From assembly GCF_014641495.1 (NCBI RefSeq), contig NZ_BMHV01000001.1, positions 124,001 through 188,000 on the forward strand: a stretch of 64,000 nucleotides of DNA, read 5' to 3'. Within the stretch, counting starts at the first letter, position 1. The number at the start of each line of letters is the position of its first letter. Below, in pieces: positions 1 to 9,025 of the stretch. The notes under the pieces were generated by a model. The model saw only the letters and a list, made by a program, of their open reading frames with translations. It made no database searches and was not told where the DNA came from. The translations under genes were made by a program, and so were the position numbers. The DNA is from Terasakiella brassicae. GTDB taxonomy: Bacteria > Pseudomonadota > Alphaproteobacteria > Rhodospirillales > Terasakiellaceae.

Positions 1-278
1 CGGATATTGGAAAAATTGCGCATGTTAACCGGGACGGGTTTGGCATAACCAAACATCATTTTTCCACCGGATAGCAACAGCATCAACCCCGGCATTAAAA
101 GCGTGCCGAACGGGTCAATATGCTTAATCGGATTGAATGTAACACGCCCCATCATGTAGGCCGTATGATCGCCAAGGCGCCAAGCCACCCAGCCATGTGC
201 GGCTTCGTGTAAGGTCACGGCAATGATAATCGGAATGATCCAGACTGAAACCATAAAACCGATGTTGGCAAAATCCAT
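1..278 (-). CDS. Site-2 protease family (M50) metallopeptidase, partial
   Basis: N-terminal 92 codons of a membrane-embedded zinc peptidase; the rest lies beyond the left edge. The first hydrophobic helix carries HEAAH at residues 24-28, the HExxH zinc site of M50 peptidases. It is followed by a glycine- and proline-rich amphipathic stretch (NPIKHIDPFGT, then GYAKPVPVN) typical of the short bacterial site-2 protease-like group, which usually lacks PDZ domains. The ATG at 278 lies one base after the nagZ stop, so it is the last visible gene of the dgt-argS-SPOR-nagZ operon. In related genomes this gene is often followed by scpA/scpB. The substrate is unknown. Family call is firm; function is inferred. 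Confidence 0.85.
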   Translation of the reverse strand, partial: MDFANIGFMVSVWIIPIIIAVTLHEAAHGWVAWRLGDHTAYMMGRVTFNPIKHIDPFGTLLMPGLMLLLSGGKMMFGYAKPVPVNMRNFSNI

Positions 279-279
279 G

Positions 280-1317
280 TTACAAGACCAATTCCATCAG
301 GGTGTTGAAACGATGTTCGGCTTGGTCAAAGTCAATCTCTTCCAGATTTTCCCGACACATTTTCCAGCCTTCTTCCAGACGGTCATCGGTTTGATCATTA
401 ATCGGTCGCAAACCTTCGGCAACCGCCAGCATTTCGTCGCGTTCCCCGTTACAATGAAGGACAAGGTCACATCCGGCTTCCAAGGCGCTTTGTGCCCGGT
501 TTGTAAAATCACCTTCCAAGGCATGCATGGAAAGGTCATCCGAAATCAAAATGCCGTTGAAACCAATTTGGCAGCGAATAACATCTTCGATCAGGCGTGG
601 CGACATGGTTGCCGGTGCATAAGGGTCGATATCGCTGTAAACGATATGTGCCGTCATCGCCCAAGGCATATCCGCCAGATCAATAAAGGGGCGGAAATCG
701 ACACTTTCCAGAATATCAAGGGTGGTATCGACAACTGGCAAAGCCTTATGGCTGTCCACAGTTGCCCGCCCATGACCTGGGATATGTTTTACAATAGGCA
801 AGACACCGCCTGCCATGAAGCCCCGACAGGCCGCCCGGCCCAAAACAGCCACCATTTCCGGGTGTGTGGAATAAGCCCGATCACTGATAATCGGATCGGC
901 ATCTTCTGTCGGAATATCCAGTACAGGGGCACAATCCACATTAATGCCAAGGTCCATTAATTCCGAGGCAAACAGGCGTGCGTTTAAGTGCGTTGCTTCC
1001 AATCCCATTTCCAGATTAAAAGCCGCCAGTTCACCGATTTTGGCCGCTGTCGGGGCTGCACGCCAATGCGGTGGCTTTAACCGGGCAACACGTCCGCCTT
1101 CCTGATCAATCAGGATCGGCACATCCGGGTGTGAGACACAACTTCGTAAATCATCACAAAGTTCACGCACCTGATAGGGATTATCGATATTGCGGGCAAA
1201 AAGAATAAAACCAAGCGGATTCACATCGCGAAAGAAATCACGTTCCCAGTCATTCAGTTCCAATCCCTCACAGCCAAAAATGACGGCATTCGGATTGTCA
1301 TTATCGTACTTTGACAA
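280..1317 (-). CDS. nagZ: Beta-N-acetylhexosaminidase NagZ (GH3)
   Basis: Cytoplasmic glycosidase of peptidoglycan recycling that removes N-acetylglucosamine from anhydro-muropeptides. Family-3 signatures are clear: LIDQEGGRVARL (residues 69-80), KHIPGHG (177-183, the mobile catalytic His loop) and SDDLSM (259-264, containing the nucleophile Asp). I chose the TTG at 1317 (345 aa). It has GTGGGG seven bases upstream and overlaps the end of the preceding SPOR gene by only 17 bases. An in-frame ATG at 1392 would add 25 basic, non-conserved residues lying wholly inside the SPOR gene. Its neighbour, a SPOR protein that binds denuded glycan, fits a cell-wall role. Confidence 0.93.
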   Translation of the reverse strand: MSKYDNDNPNAVIFGCEGLELNDWERDFFRDVNPLGFILFARNIDNPYQVRELCDDLRSCVSHPDVPILIDQEGGRVARLKPPHWRAAPTAAKIGELAAFNLEMGLEATHLNARLFASELMDLGINVDCAPVLDIPTEDADPIISDRAYSTHPEMVAVLGRAACRGFMAGGVLPIVKHIPGHGRATVDSHKALPVVDTTLDILESVDFRPFIDLADMPWAMTAHIVYSDIDPYAPATMSPRLIEDVIRCQIGFNGILISDDLSMHALEGDFTNRAQSALEAGCDLVLHCNGERDEMLAVAEGLRPINDQTDDRLEEGWKMCRENLEEIDFDQAEHRFNTLMELVL

Positions 1318-2356
1318 TGAAGCACCCCACTTTACGTTTTTTGAATTGCGCGCATAAAGATTTCGCTTTATCCGCCGTTTGAACCGGACCAAGGCGTAAA
1401 CGGTAATAAATGCCTTTTTCAGGCCCTAAATCCGCCTTGACGATATGGACGGGAAGATCGCCGATAATATCGGTGTTTTTGGCCTTGATCTTATCCCAAG
1501 TGGATTGCACGCCACTTTCGCTTTTTGACGACAGCAATTGCAGAATGTACCCGGCCTGATCCAGTGGCTTTATCTCACTTGGAATGGTTTTCGGCTTTTC
1601 TTCTACCTTTGCCATTGCCGTTTTGGGGGCTGGGGCGGGTGTTGGCTGTTCAACTTGTGTTTCTTCACCAAGGGCTTCAGCGATTTTCGCATTCAGGTCT
1701 TCTTTATCCTGTTGCGTTGGTGCGTTCTGTGGTGAATTTTCAGGTTCATCTTCGGGTGTTGTGGCCTCTTCTATACCGCGTTTCACCAACGCGCGTGGTG
1801 AATTGGGGTCGTCAATTTGCACGGGGGCCGGTGCAGGTTCAGATATATTTTTCGCCAAATCTTCTGACGGTACCTCGGGTAAGGCCGGTGTCGGGGTTTC
1901 TGATTGTGTTGCTTGCTCTGTTGTATCCGTTGCAGCGACATCTTCGCTTGGCGTGAGTGGCGTTTCCATGTCAGGCAGGGGGATACTTTGAACAGGCTTA
2001 TCCAAGGGTTGTTCTGCCCGTGGTAACAAACGTTCCAGCTTGGGTTCCGTATTATCACCGGCCACACGGTCATAGACCGTCTTATCACGGTTGGGAACAG
2101 CCATCCCGCCGGGATCATCCGGTTTTTCCTTGGTCGGGCTGTCTGTTGCGCGCACAAGCGGCACGTCATCATGGTTTTGCGCCCCGATTCCTACGAAATA
2201 CCAGGCACCACCTGCCAAACCGGCAATGACCGTGGCAGCGACCAGAAGCTTTACAGCTTTACCGCCGCCGCCTTCGTTTGACGAAACGGGCTTGTAATCA
2301 TAGGCATCCGAAGACGGGTCCATTAAATCGTCGTCGAAATCATCCCTATGCGGCAT
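1301..2356 (-). CDS. SPOR domain-containing membrane protein
   Basis: 351-residue bitopic inner-membrane protein. An acidic cytoplasmic N-terminus of about 35 residues is followed by one transmembrane helix (about 36-56), a long low-complexity Pro/Glu/Thr-rich periplasmic linker, and a C-terminal SPOR fold over the last 75 residues or so (begins AGYILQLLSSKSES, ends RLGPVQTADKAKSLC...). SPOR domains bind peptidoglycan strands stripped of stem peptides at division sites. The ATG overlaps the argS stop as TAATG, so translation is probably coupled. The argS-SPOR-nagZ order is common in alphaproteobacteria. The linker is compositionally biased and poorly conserved, so only the two ends identify the protein. 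Confidence 0.88.
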   Translation of the reverse strand: MPHRDDFDDDLMDPSSDAYDYKPVSSNEGGGGKAVKLLVAATVIAGLAGGAWYFVGIGAQNHDDVPLVRATDSPTKEKPDDPGGMAVPNRDKTVYDRVAGDNTEPKLERLLPRAEQPLDKPVQSIPLPDMETPLTPSEDVAATDTTEQATQSETPTPALPEVPSEDLAKNISEPAPAPVQIDDPNSPRALVKRGIEEATTPEDEPENSPQNAPTQQDKEDLNAKIAEALGEETQVEQPTPAPAPKTAMAKVEEKPKTIPSEIKPLDQAGYILQLLSSKSESGVQSTWDKIKAKNTDIIGDLPVHIVKADLGPEKGIYYRLRLGPVQTADKAKSLCAQFKKRKVGCFIVKVR

Positions 2357-4107
2357 TAACGCAACTCCTCACGTGGTTCAACACCCAAAACCAACAAACC
2401 GGATGCAATTACCAAAGAAACAGCCTTTAACAAAGCAAGACGCGCTTTGGTCAATTCCAGATTATCGGCATGCAGGAAACGCAAACTGACGTCTCCGGTG
2501 CCCTTGTTCCAAAGGGAATGGAACTCGGACGCCAAATCGTATAGGTAATAGGTAATACGATGTGGCTCATGGCTTTCGGCTGCGGCTTCGATCAGGCGCG
2601 GCCATTCCGCCATTAATCTCATTAAAGTTAGCTCAGATTCATCATTTAACAAGGACAAATCGGCTTTTGCCAAGGCGGTTTCTGTGCGGTCCAGATCGGC
2701 AAATTCTTCATCGGCCTTGCGGAACACAGAATGACAGCGCGCATGTGCATACTGAACATAAAAAACCGGGTTGTCTTTGGATTGTTCGGTGACTTTGGCA
2801 AAATCAAAATCCAGTTGCGCGTCATTCTTGCGCGTCAGCATGATGAAGCGCACAACATCTTTGGTCACTTTATTAATGACTTCGCGCAATGTAATGAATG
2901 TACCAGCCCGTTTGGACATTTTAACGGGTTCGCCGTTGTCCATCAGGTTCACCATTTGGGCAAGCTTGATGTCTAGTTCCGCTTTTCCTTCGGACATAGC
3001 TTTGACGGCGGCTTTCATCCGTTTAACGTATCCGCCGTGATCTGCGCCCATGACATCAATTAATTGATCTGAACCGCGTTGGAATTTATCAAAGTGGTAG
3101 GCAATGTCAGAGGCAAAATAAGTCCCGGAACCATCGGATTTTTTAAGCGGACGATCAACATCGTCACCAAATTCGGACGCCTTAAACAGCAATTGCGGAC
3201 GCGGTTCCCAATCTTCAGGCTTTTTACCTTTCGGCGGTTCCAGCACACCAGTATAGATCAAGCCACGTTCTTCCAAATAAGCGATTGCCTTGTCAACGCC
3301 ACCATTTTCAACCAATTCTTTTTCGGAAGAAAAGACATCATGGGTTACACCAAGAACGGCTAAATCCTCGCGGATCAAATCCATCATAGCATTGATTGAA
3401 AAGGCTTTAATCTCGTCCAGATAATCAGATTCTTCGGCATTCAGCCATTTGTCGCCAAATGTTTCTTTAAGTTTTTCACCGACTGGAACCAGATAATCAC
3501 CGGGGTATAGGCCTTCAGGGATTTCAATCGTTTCACCGAAAGCTTCGCGGTAACGCAAATAAGCAGAACGGGCCAAGACATCAACCTGCGCCCCGGCATC
3601 GTTTATGTAATATTCTTTCGTAACTTTATAACCTGCCTTGGCTAACAACAAGGCGAGGGCATCACCGACCACGGCGCCACGGCCATGTCCGACATGCATC
3701 GGGCCTGTCGGGTTTGCAGAAACATATTCCACGTTCACCGTTTGACCGTTTCCGATATCGGAATTCCCCCAATCGGTGCCTGCTGCAAGTACGTCACATA
3801 ATTTTGCATGCCAAAATTCTTGCGCCAGACGGATATTGATAAAACCGGGGCCTGCAACATCAACAGAGGTGACATGATCGATTTTGGCAATTTCCACCGC
3901 CAGCAGCTCTGCCAAGTCACGCGGTTTCATTTTGGCCTGCTTGCACAGAACCATTGCGGCATTGGTGGCAACATCACCGTGCGAGGCATCACGCGGTGGT
4001 TCACACGTCAGGCGGGATGGGTCCATGCCATCGGGCAATTTGCCTGCGGCAGATAATTTTTCAACGATAGAAGAAATTTCACAATGAAATGCTTTAAAAA
4101 AATTCAT
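2356..4107 (-). CDS. argS: Arginyl-tRNA synthetase
   Basis: Class Ia aminoacyl-tRNA synthetase charging tRNA-Arg in the cytoplasm; 583 residues, normal for the family. The HIGH-type signature is HVGHG at 138-142 within an [12 protein letters not shown] block, and the KMSKS-type loop is KMSKR at 396-400. An N-terminal Arg-tRNA-synthetase domain and a C-terminal DALR anticodon-binding domain (about 460-583, ending [11 protein letters not shown]) are present. Its ATG overlaps the dgt stop as ATGA, so the pair is translationally coupled. A tRNA-Arg(TCT) gene, one of its possible substrates, lies at 32013. Confidence 0.98.
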   Translation of the reverse strand: MNFFKAFHCEISSIVEKLSAAGKLPDGMDPSRLTCEPPRDASHGDVATNAAMVLCKQAKMKPRDLAELLAVEIAKIDHVTSVDVAGPGFINIRLAQEFWHAKLCDVLAAGTDWGNSDIGNGQTVNVEYVSANPTGPMHVGHGRGAVVGDALALLLAKAGYKVTKEYYINDAGAQVDVLARSAYLRYREAFGETIEIPEGLYPGDYLVPVGEKLKETFGDKWLNAEESDYLDEIKAFSINAMMDLIREDLAVLGVTHDVFSSEKELVENGGVDKAIAYLEERGLIYTGVLEPPKGKKPEDWEPRPQLLFKASEFGDDVDRPLKKSDGSGTYFASDIAYHFDKFQRGSDQLIDVMGADHGGYVKRMKAAVKAMSEGKAELDIKLAQMVNLMDNGEPVKMSKRAGTFITLREVINKVTKDVVRFIMLTRKNDAQLDFDFAKVTEQSKDNPVFYVQYAHARCHSVFRKADEEFADLDRTETALAKADLSLLNDESELTLMRLMAEWPRLIEAAAESHEPHRITYYLYDLASEFHSLWNKGTGDVSLRFLHADNLELTKARLALLKAVSLVIASGLLVLGVEPREELR

Positions 4108-5294
4108 GAGTTTCTGGCCTGTACGTCAAATAAACGGGCATGTTCATCCAACGCGTAACGATCTGTAATTCCGGCAATATAATCGGCAACGACCTTTGCG
4201 GTGCGTTCCGACGGCTTGCCATCGGTGAGTTTGTACCATTCAGTCGGTAAACAGTTAGGTTCTGCCATAAACAAGGTGAACAAGTTTTGTACCACCCGGC
4301 GGGCCTTGCTGGTCATCCGATTGATTTTGTAATGACGATAAACGTTTTCAAACATAAAGGCCTTCAATTCCCGATCACATTTTTGAATGCGTTCGGAAAA
4401 AGACGCAATCGGTCCATTCGAATGACGGATATCATCAATATCTTTTGGTGAGGCATCTTTAATGCGCTGTTGCGTTTCCTGCAAGAGATCGTTGACCATA
4501 TCGCCAATTAGTCTGCGAACAGCCTCGTAAATCAGGCGAGATTCATCCAAACCGGGGTATTGTTTGGCAACTTGTGCAAATGTTTCACCCACAACAGGAA
4601 TATCACTTAAGTCGTCGATTCGAATAATTTCAGCGCGCAAGGCATCGTCAATATCGTGATTGTTATAGGCGATATCATCGGAAAGGGCGGCGATTTGCGC
4701 CTCCAGACTGGAATAGTTTTCCAAATCCAGATCCATAACATTTTCGTTATAGTCCAGTATCGCCTGCGGGACCGGCTTGGGATTTAAAACTTTAGAGCCC
4801 AACAAGGGACCGTTATGTTTGACAACACCTTCCACACATTCCCACGTCAGGTTCAGCCCGTCAAATTCGGCGTAGCGTTGCTCCAGTTCACTGACAACAC
4901 GAAGCGATTGCGCATTATGGTCAAACCCGCCATAAGGCGCGAGGGCCTCGTCCAAGGCATCTTCCCCCGCATGTCCAAAAGGGGGATGGCCAAGATCATG
5001 GGCAAGGGCAAGCGATTCCGCCAATTCCTGATTTAAGTTGAGGTAACGACATGCTGTTCGGGCGATTTGCGCGACTTCAAGGGAATGCGTCAATCGCGTT
5101 CGGAAAAAATCGCCTTCATGGTTGACGAAAACCTGCGTTTTATACTGCAAACGACGAAAGGCCGCAGAATGAATAATGCGGTCCCGATCACGTTGGTGAC
5201 AGCTTCGTGTTGCGCTTTCCGGTTCAGGAAAACAGCGGCCTTTGCTTTGTTCTGGCAGGCTGGCAAATGGGGCAAGTGAAATATGTTGGTTCAT
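4104..5294 (-). CDS. dgt: dGTP triphosphohydrolase-like protein
   Basis: HD-superfamily phosphohydrolase of about 396 residues that hydrolyses dNTPs to deoxynucleoside and triphosphate. The metal site is visible as His70 ([15 protein letters not shown]), the HD pair at 99-100 ([14 protein letters not shown]) and a downstream Asp in [12 protein letters not shown] use the ATG at 5294. A longer frame back to 5432 would run through the divergent promoter and into the IscA-family gene, and its extra residues are not family-like. First gene of the leftward dgt-argS-SPOR-nagZ-M50 operon. It belongs to the short, non-E. coli-type class seen in most alphaproteobacteria. Confidence 0.95.
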   Translation of the reverse strand: MNQHISLAPFASLPEQSKGRCFPEPESATRSCHQRDRDRIIHSAAFRRLQYKTQVFVNHEGDFFRTRLTHSLEVAQIARTACRYLNLNQELAESLALAHDLGHPPFGHAGEDALDEALAPYGGFDHNAQSLRVVSELEQRYAEFDGLNLTWECVEGVVKHNGPLLGSKVLNPKPVPQAILDYNENVMDLDLENYSSLEAQIAALSDDIAYNNHDIDDALRAEIIRIDDLSDIPVVGETFAQVAKQYPGLDESRLIYEAVRRLIGDMVNDLLQETQQRIKDASPKDIDDIRHSNGPIASFSERIQKCDRELKAFMFENVYRHYKINRMTSKARRVVQNLFTLFMAEPNCLPTEWYKLTDGKPSERTAKVVADYIAGITDRYALDEHARLFDVQARNS

Positions 5295-5335
5295 GGAAAG
5301 AAAGGTAACCTCGCGGGCCTTGATATGCAATGGGT

Positions 5336-5363
5336 TTGACAAATACAAAAGATAGATTACATA
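5336..5363 (+). promoter_or_regulatory. Candidate sigma-70 promoter for the IscA-family gene
   Basis: A perfect TTGACA at 5336-5341 is followed after 16 bases by a weak -10 (TACATA, 5358-5363). It sits in the 104-base divergent region between dgt and the A-type Fe-S carrier gene. The -35 is convincing, the -10 is not. Confidence 0.35.
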
Positions 5364-5398
5364 AAAGGCCAAAGATATTTTACAGGACGGAGTTCGAT

Positions 5399-5731
5399 AT
5401 GACTGCACAAGTTGGTTTGACACAAAGCGCAAACGAGCAGGTTAAAAAACTGATTGCGCAGGAAGGTAATCCAGATCTTAAGCTTCGCATTATGATTACC
5501 AGCGGCGGTTGTTCGGGTTTTTCCTATAATTTCAGCCTTGATGATCAAGTCAAAGCCGATGATCAGGTCTTTAGCTTTGATGATGTCGATGTACTGGTTG
5601 ACGAAGCCTCCTTACCGTTTGTAGAAGGTGCGCAACTGGATTATGTGACCGATTTGATGGGGTCCAGCTTTCAAATGACCAACCCGAATGCTACATCGGA
5701 GTGCGGTTGCGGGTCGTCTTTTTCCGTTTAA
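5399..5731 (+). CDS. A-type iron-sulfur carrier (ErpA/IscA family)
   Basis: 110-residue HesB/IscA-fold protein that accepts Fe-S clusters from the assembly scaffold and passes them to apoproteins such as respiratory complexes. The three conserved cysteines are Cys38 (SGGCSGF), Cys102 and Cys104 (ECGCGSSF). The start at 5399 has GGACGGAG upstream; the longer frame to 5330 has no support. It stands alone, divergent from dgt, without isc or suf genes nearby. ErpA and IscA cannot be separated reliably by eye, so I give no symbol. The 13 or so Fe-S cysteine motifs in the nuo operon of this window are plausible clients. Confidence 0.93.
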   Translation: MTAQVGLTQSANEQVKKLIAQEGNPDLKLRIMITSGGCSGFSYNFSLDDQVKADDQVFSFDDVDVLVDEASLPFVEGAQLDYVTDLMGSSFQMTNPNATSECGCGSSFSV

Positions 5732-5741
5732 TCCGGCGATT

Positions 5742-6428
5742 TTACCAATTTGCGCACATGGCCTGTTCGCGACGATAATTGGCTTTTGTGTCGATGCGGG
5801 CGTTTTTGCGACTAATCGCCGATGACATCCGCTTAAAAAGCGGCCTGATCTGGGCATCCAGCAGGTCGCGCAATTTTTTGCTGGTGGCATTGGCTGAGCG
5901 CAAATAAACCGGGCCTATCCTTGGGGCTTTCTTGCGAACAGCACTTTCAATCGAGTTTGCATAGCGATAAAGCGTATCGCGAAAAATCTGCACATGAATA
6001 TTTTCGTGATTTAAAATCGATTCATATTCGCAAGACCCTTGGGGGTATTTCGAACTGATATAAACGTTGATATTGCGATATCCGATAAAAACCTTTGCTG
6101 ATTTGATAACGGCACAATAACGATCCCGGCCAAGCTGATAAACTTGTGTCGTCATTTCAAGATTATAGTTTTCATCAGCAACCGTCAGCCCATTTGGCAC
6201 CCAAAGTGGCCCCATCTGGCGGCGCACCTTGTTTTTTATTTGTGACAATTGCGCGGGATTAAAACCGTTTTGATAGCGCAGGTTTCCCATAGAGGTTTCC
6301 ATATAAATCTCGACACGGCGACCATCTTCGGGGCAGGTGGGCCAACCGTTTTTGGCCCATGCCTCTTGTCCTGTACCAGACAGCAACAAGCCAACAAAAA
6401 AAAGGAAAAGGAATACTGGAAACTTCAT
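5742..6428 (-). CDS. Secreted protein with HExxH motif, possible zinc protease
   Basis: About 228 residues from the ATG at 6428. A lipid-free signal peptide (about 1-25, ending EAWA) precedes a mature domain with cysteines at 32, 105 and 133. HENIH at 141-145 matches the HExxH zinc signature and lies at the start of a predicted helix followed by FRDTLYRYA. The layout (Cys, beta-rich part, conserved Tyr/Val strands, Cys just before HExxH) reminds me of DUF922-type predicted zinc-dependent proteases, but I cannot confirm the family. The C-terminal 80 residues are basic. The gene is convergent with the Fe-S carrier gene and its start is only 51 bases from the divergent xth gene, so the two share a control region. 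Substrate unknown. Confidence 0.75.
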   Translation of the reverse strand: MKFPVFLFLFFVGLLLSGTGQEAWAKNGWPTCPEDGRRVEIYMETSMGNLRYQNGFNPAQLSQIKNKVRRQMGPLWVPNGLTVADENYNLEMTTQVYQLGRDRYCAVIKSAKVFIGYRNINVYISSKYPQGSCEYESILNHENIHVQIFRDTLYRYANSIESAVRKKAPRIGPVYLRSANATSKKLRDLLDAQIRPLFKRMSSAISRKNARIDTKANYRREQAMCANW

Positions 6429-6478
6429 AAGGACAGTATATGTTATGGAGGACTGTTGGCTCAATGGAGAAATGACCT

Positions 6479-7252
6479 GTGAAAATCGCAACGTGGAACG
6501 TAAACGGGATTAATGCACGCACAGAACATTTGCTGCGCTGGTTAAAAGATTTCAATCCCGATGTCGCGCTTTTACAGGAATTAAAGACACCGGGCGATAC
6601 CGTTCCAGCACTGGAATTGAAAGAACTAGGCTATCATATTGAATATGTTGGGCAAAAATCATTCAACGGCGTTGCTGTTTTATCCAAAGCACCGATTGAG
6701 GTTGTTTTACGTGCCTTACCTGGCAATGAAGTAGACGAACAAGCGCGTTATCTGGAAGCCGATACAGGCGGCGTTCGTGTTGCTTCAATCTATTTTCCCA
6801 ATGGTAATCCGATCGAGTCGGAAAAGTTTGATTACAAACTGAATTTCATGGAACGGGTGATTGAACGCACCAAAGATTTATTAAGTCAGGAAATTCCTTT
6901 TGTTTTAGGTGGAGATTATAACGTCGCCCCGGATAATGGCGATGTGTACGATATTCAAAAAATGGCAAACGATGCCATTTGCCGCGAAGAAGGTCGCCGC
7001 CTTTATCGTCAACATCTTCACCTTGGATTGACCAATGCCTTTAAACTGTATCACCCTGAATCCGGTCAATTTTCATGGTGGGATTATCGCGCAGGGGGCT
7101 GGACAAAGGATCATGGTGTTCTGATTGATCACTTGTTATTGTCCCCTCAGGCTGCGGACCTGTTGACCAATGCAGACATTGATAAAACGCCACGCAGCTG
7201 GGAAAAAGCATCCGACCACACCCCGGTCTGGTGCGAATTGGAGGTTAATTGA
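6479..7252 (+). CDS. xth: Exodeoxyribonuclease III / AP endonuclease
   Basis: 257-residue EEP-fold nuclease of base excision repair. N-terminal MKIATWNVNGINAR, the metal-binding Glu in LLQELK (about 34), the GGDYNVAP block (about 146), the DHGVLIDHLLL segment and the terminal ASDHTPVW are all hallmarks of ExoIII/Xth. The start codon is GTG at 6479, with GGAG eleven bases upstream. It is followed one base later by the VOC gene, probably in the same transcript. Confidence 0.96.
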   Translation: MKIATWNVNGINARTEHLLRWLKDFNPDVALLQELKTPGDTVPALELKELGYHIEYVGQKSFNGVAVLSKAPIEVVLRALPGNEVDEQARYLEADTGGVRVASIYFPNGNPIESEKFDYKLNFMERVIERTKDLLSQEIPFVLGGDYNVAPDNGDVYDIQKMANDAICREEGRRLYRQHLHLGLTNAFKLYHPESGQFSWWDYRAGGWTKDHGVLIDHLLLSPQAADLLTNADIDKTPRSWEKASDHTPVWCELEVN

Positions 7253-7253
7253 T

Positions 7254-7607
7254 ATGACGATTTGTCCCCCCAAAGATAAAACAATCAATTACATCGAATT
7301 TCTTGTGCAGGATATTTCACGAACAAAGAAATTTTACGGTGATGTTTTTGGCTGGACCTTTAGCGATTATGGGCCGGATTATTGTGAATTTAATGATGGC
7401 CATATGACGGGTGGGTTTGCTCACGGTACACCGGTTGCCGGTGGGCCTTTGATTGTACTTTATGGCCTTGATCTCAGTGCTTTGGAAAAGGCAGTCACAG
7501 CCGCTGGTGGGGAAATCAGCAAAGAGATTTTCGATTTCCCCGGTGGTCGGCGTTTTCAGTTTAAAGACTTAGACGGATATGAACTCGCCGTCTGGTCTGA
7601 GACTTAG
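7254..7607 (+). CDS. VOC-family (glyoxalase-like) protein
   Basis: 117-residue single-module vicinal-oxygen-chelate protein. The opening strand NYIEFLVQDISRTKKFYGDVFGW and the closing GGRRFQFKDLDGYELAVWSE are typical of the glyoxalase/bleomycin-resistance superfamily, which usually works as a metal-binding dimer. Substrate cannot be predicted. I start at the ATG at 7254, right after the xth stop. The end overlaps the convergent DUF815 ATPase gene by four bases. Confidence 0.85.
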   Translation: MTICPPKDKTINYIEFLVQDISRTKKFYGDVFGWTFSDYGPDYCEFNDGHMTGGFAHGTPVAGGPLIVLYGLDLSALEKAVTAAGGEISKEIFDFPGGRRFQFKDLDGYELAVWSET

Positions 7608-8461
7608 GAAAGTTTTTTCCCCAATCGTCCGGCCAAATCCTGAATATATTGCCATGCGACACGCCCGGACCTTGATCCACGCGTGACCGTCCATTCGATG
7701 GCCTCTGCTTTCCAGTCTTCCTCGGATATATCCAATTTATATTGTTCGATATACCCGGCAATTGCTGCGAAATAGGTGTTTTGATCCATATTGTGAAAAC
7801 CAAGCCACATGCCGAAACGATCAGACAAGGAAACTTTTTCTTCAACCGTTTCTGCAGGGTTGATGGCTGTTGAACGTTCATTTTCAATCATATCGCGTGG
7901 CATTAAATGGCGACGGTTTGATGTGGCATAAAAAATGACATTTTCCGGTCGGCCCTCGATTCCACCCTCAAGAACGGCTTTCAATGATTTGTAAGAGGTA
8001 TCATCACCATCAAAAGACAAATCATCGCAATAAACCAGACAACGTCGATCCGTTTGTTTCAACACTTTCAACAAGTCCGGCAGGGTTGAAAGGTCTTCGC
8101 GGTGAATTTCAACAATCAACAAGCTATGTGCTTTTTGCGCATTAATATAGGCATGGACCGCCTTAACGATAGAGCTTTTGCCCGTCCCACGCGCGCCCCA
8201 TAACAAGGCATTGTTTGCCGAATATCCATTGGCAAATTGCTGTGTGTTTTGAAGGAGTAATTTCTTTTGTAATTCAATGCCTTGCAGCATATCAAGTGGC
8301 ACGTGGTTGACCTGATGAATGGCATGTAAAGCGCAGGTTTCAGGGTGCCAGACAAAGGCATCGGCATGATCAAGATCGTTGTTTGCAACAGGCTTGGGGG
8401 ATTGGCGTTCCAGTGCATCTGCAATTCGCAAAAGAACGGAAAGGATTTGTTGCTCGCTCAT
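7604..8461 (-). CDS. DUF815-family AAA ATPase
   Basis: 285-residue P-loop protein. Walker A is GARGTGKSS at 89-97, a Walker-B-like LVYCDDLSFD follows near 137, and a sensor-type Asn/Arg block (FYATSNRRHLMPRD) near 180. This order matches the DUF815 group of predicted ATPases, common in proteobacteria and without an established function. The ATG at 8461 is used; the extra 45 codons up to 8596 would run into the divergent yajC control region. Function unknown. Confidence 0.88.
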   Translation of the reverse strand: MSEQQILSVLLRIADALERQSPKPVANNDLDHADAFVWHPETCALHAIHQVNHVPLDMLQGIELQKKLLLQNTQQFANGYSANNALLWGARGTGKSSIVKAVHAYINAQKAHSLLIVEIHREDLSTLPDLLKVLKQTDRRCLVYCDDLSFDGDDTSYKSLKAVLEGGIEGRPENVIFYATSNRRHLMPRDMIENERSTAINPAETVEEKVSLSDRFGMWLGFHNMDQNTYFAAIAGYIEQYKLDISEEDWKAEAIEWTVTRGSRSGRVAWQYIQDLAGRLGKKLS

Positions 8462-8595
8462 ATTACTCTCATATAGGTGAAAAAAGTCTCTGAAAGCTAA
8501 GGATTCATATAGAAAATGTAAACACCGCATTGTATAGTCCCGGCCAAGTTTGGGGAATACCCAACGAGATTTCTGTTTCAACCAAGGAGTTTTCA

Positions 8596-8994
8596 ATGCT
8601 CATTTCTCCGGCTTATGCTCAAGCTGCTGGTGGTGCCGGTGGCGGCATCGAGGCCTTTTTGCCGCTTATCCTGATCTTCATCGTCTTTTACTTCCTGATG
8701 ATCCGTCCGCAGCAAAAACGTGCGAAAGAACATAAAGCCATGTTGGAAGCCGTTCGTCGCGGCGACAACATTGTGACTAACGGCGGTATTCTCGGTAAAG
8801 TGACGAAAGTCGAAAACGATACCGAACTGTCTGTCGAAATTGCCAAAGACATCGTTGTTAAGGTACGCCGCGATATGATTGCGCACGTCACAAGCAAGAC
8901 AGAGCCCGCAAAAGGTGAAGACGCCGACAAGGGTGAAGAAAAAACCGAACAGGCCGGTGGTTTGAAAAAACTCTTCGGCGGTAAAAAAGACTAA
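8596..8994 (+). CDS. yajC: Sec translocon accessory subunit YajC
   Basis: 132-residue single-pass membrane protein of the SecDF-YajC holotranslocon. The transmembrane helix spans about 22-40 (FLPLILIFIVFYFLMIRP) and is followed by the invariant RPQQKRAKEH and the GGILGKVTKV strand of the small cytoplasmic domain. The start has AAGGAG seven bases upstream. It is first in the yajC-secD-secF-NDUFAF3-like operon. The lysine- and glutamate-rich tail is typical of alphaproteobacterial YajC. Confidence 0.96.
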   Translation: MLISPAYAQAAGGAGGGIEAFLPLILIFIVFYFLMIRPQQKRAKEHKAMLEAVRRGDNIVTNGGILGKVTKVENDTELSVEIAKDIVVKVRRDMIAHVTSKTEPAKGEDADKGEEKTEQAGGLKKLFGGKKD

Positions 8995-9025
8995 TCACGA
9001 ACGTTAATGGAAGGGACCTTATATC

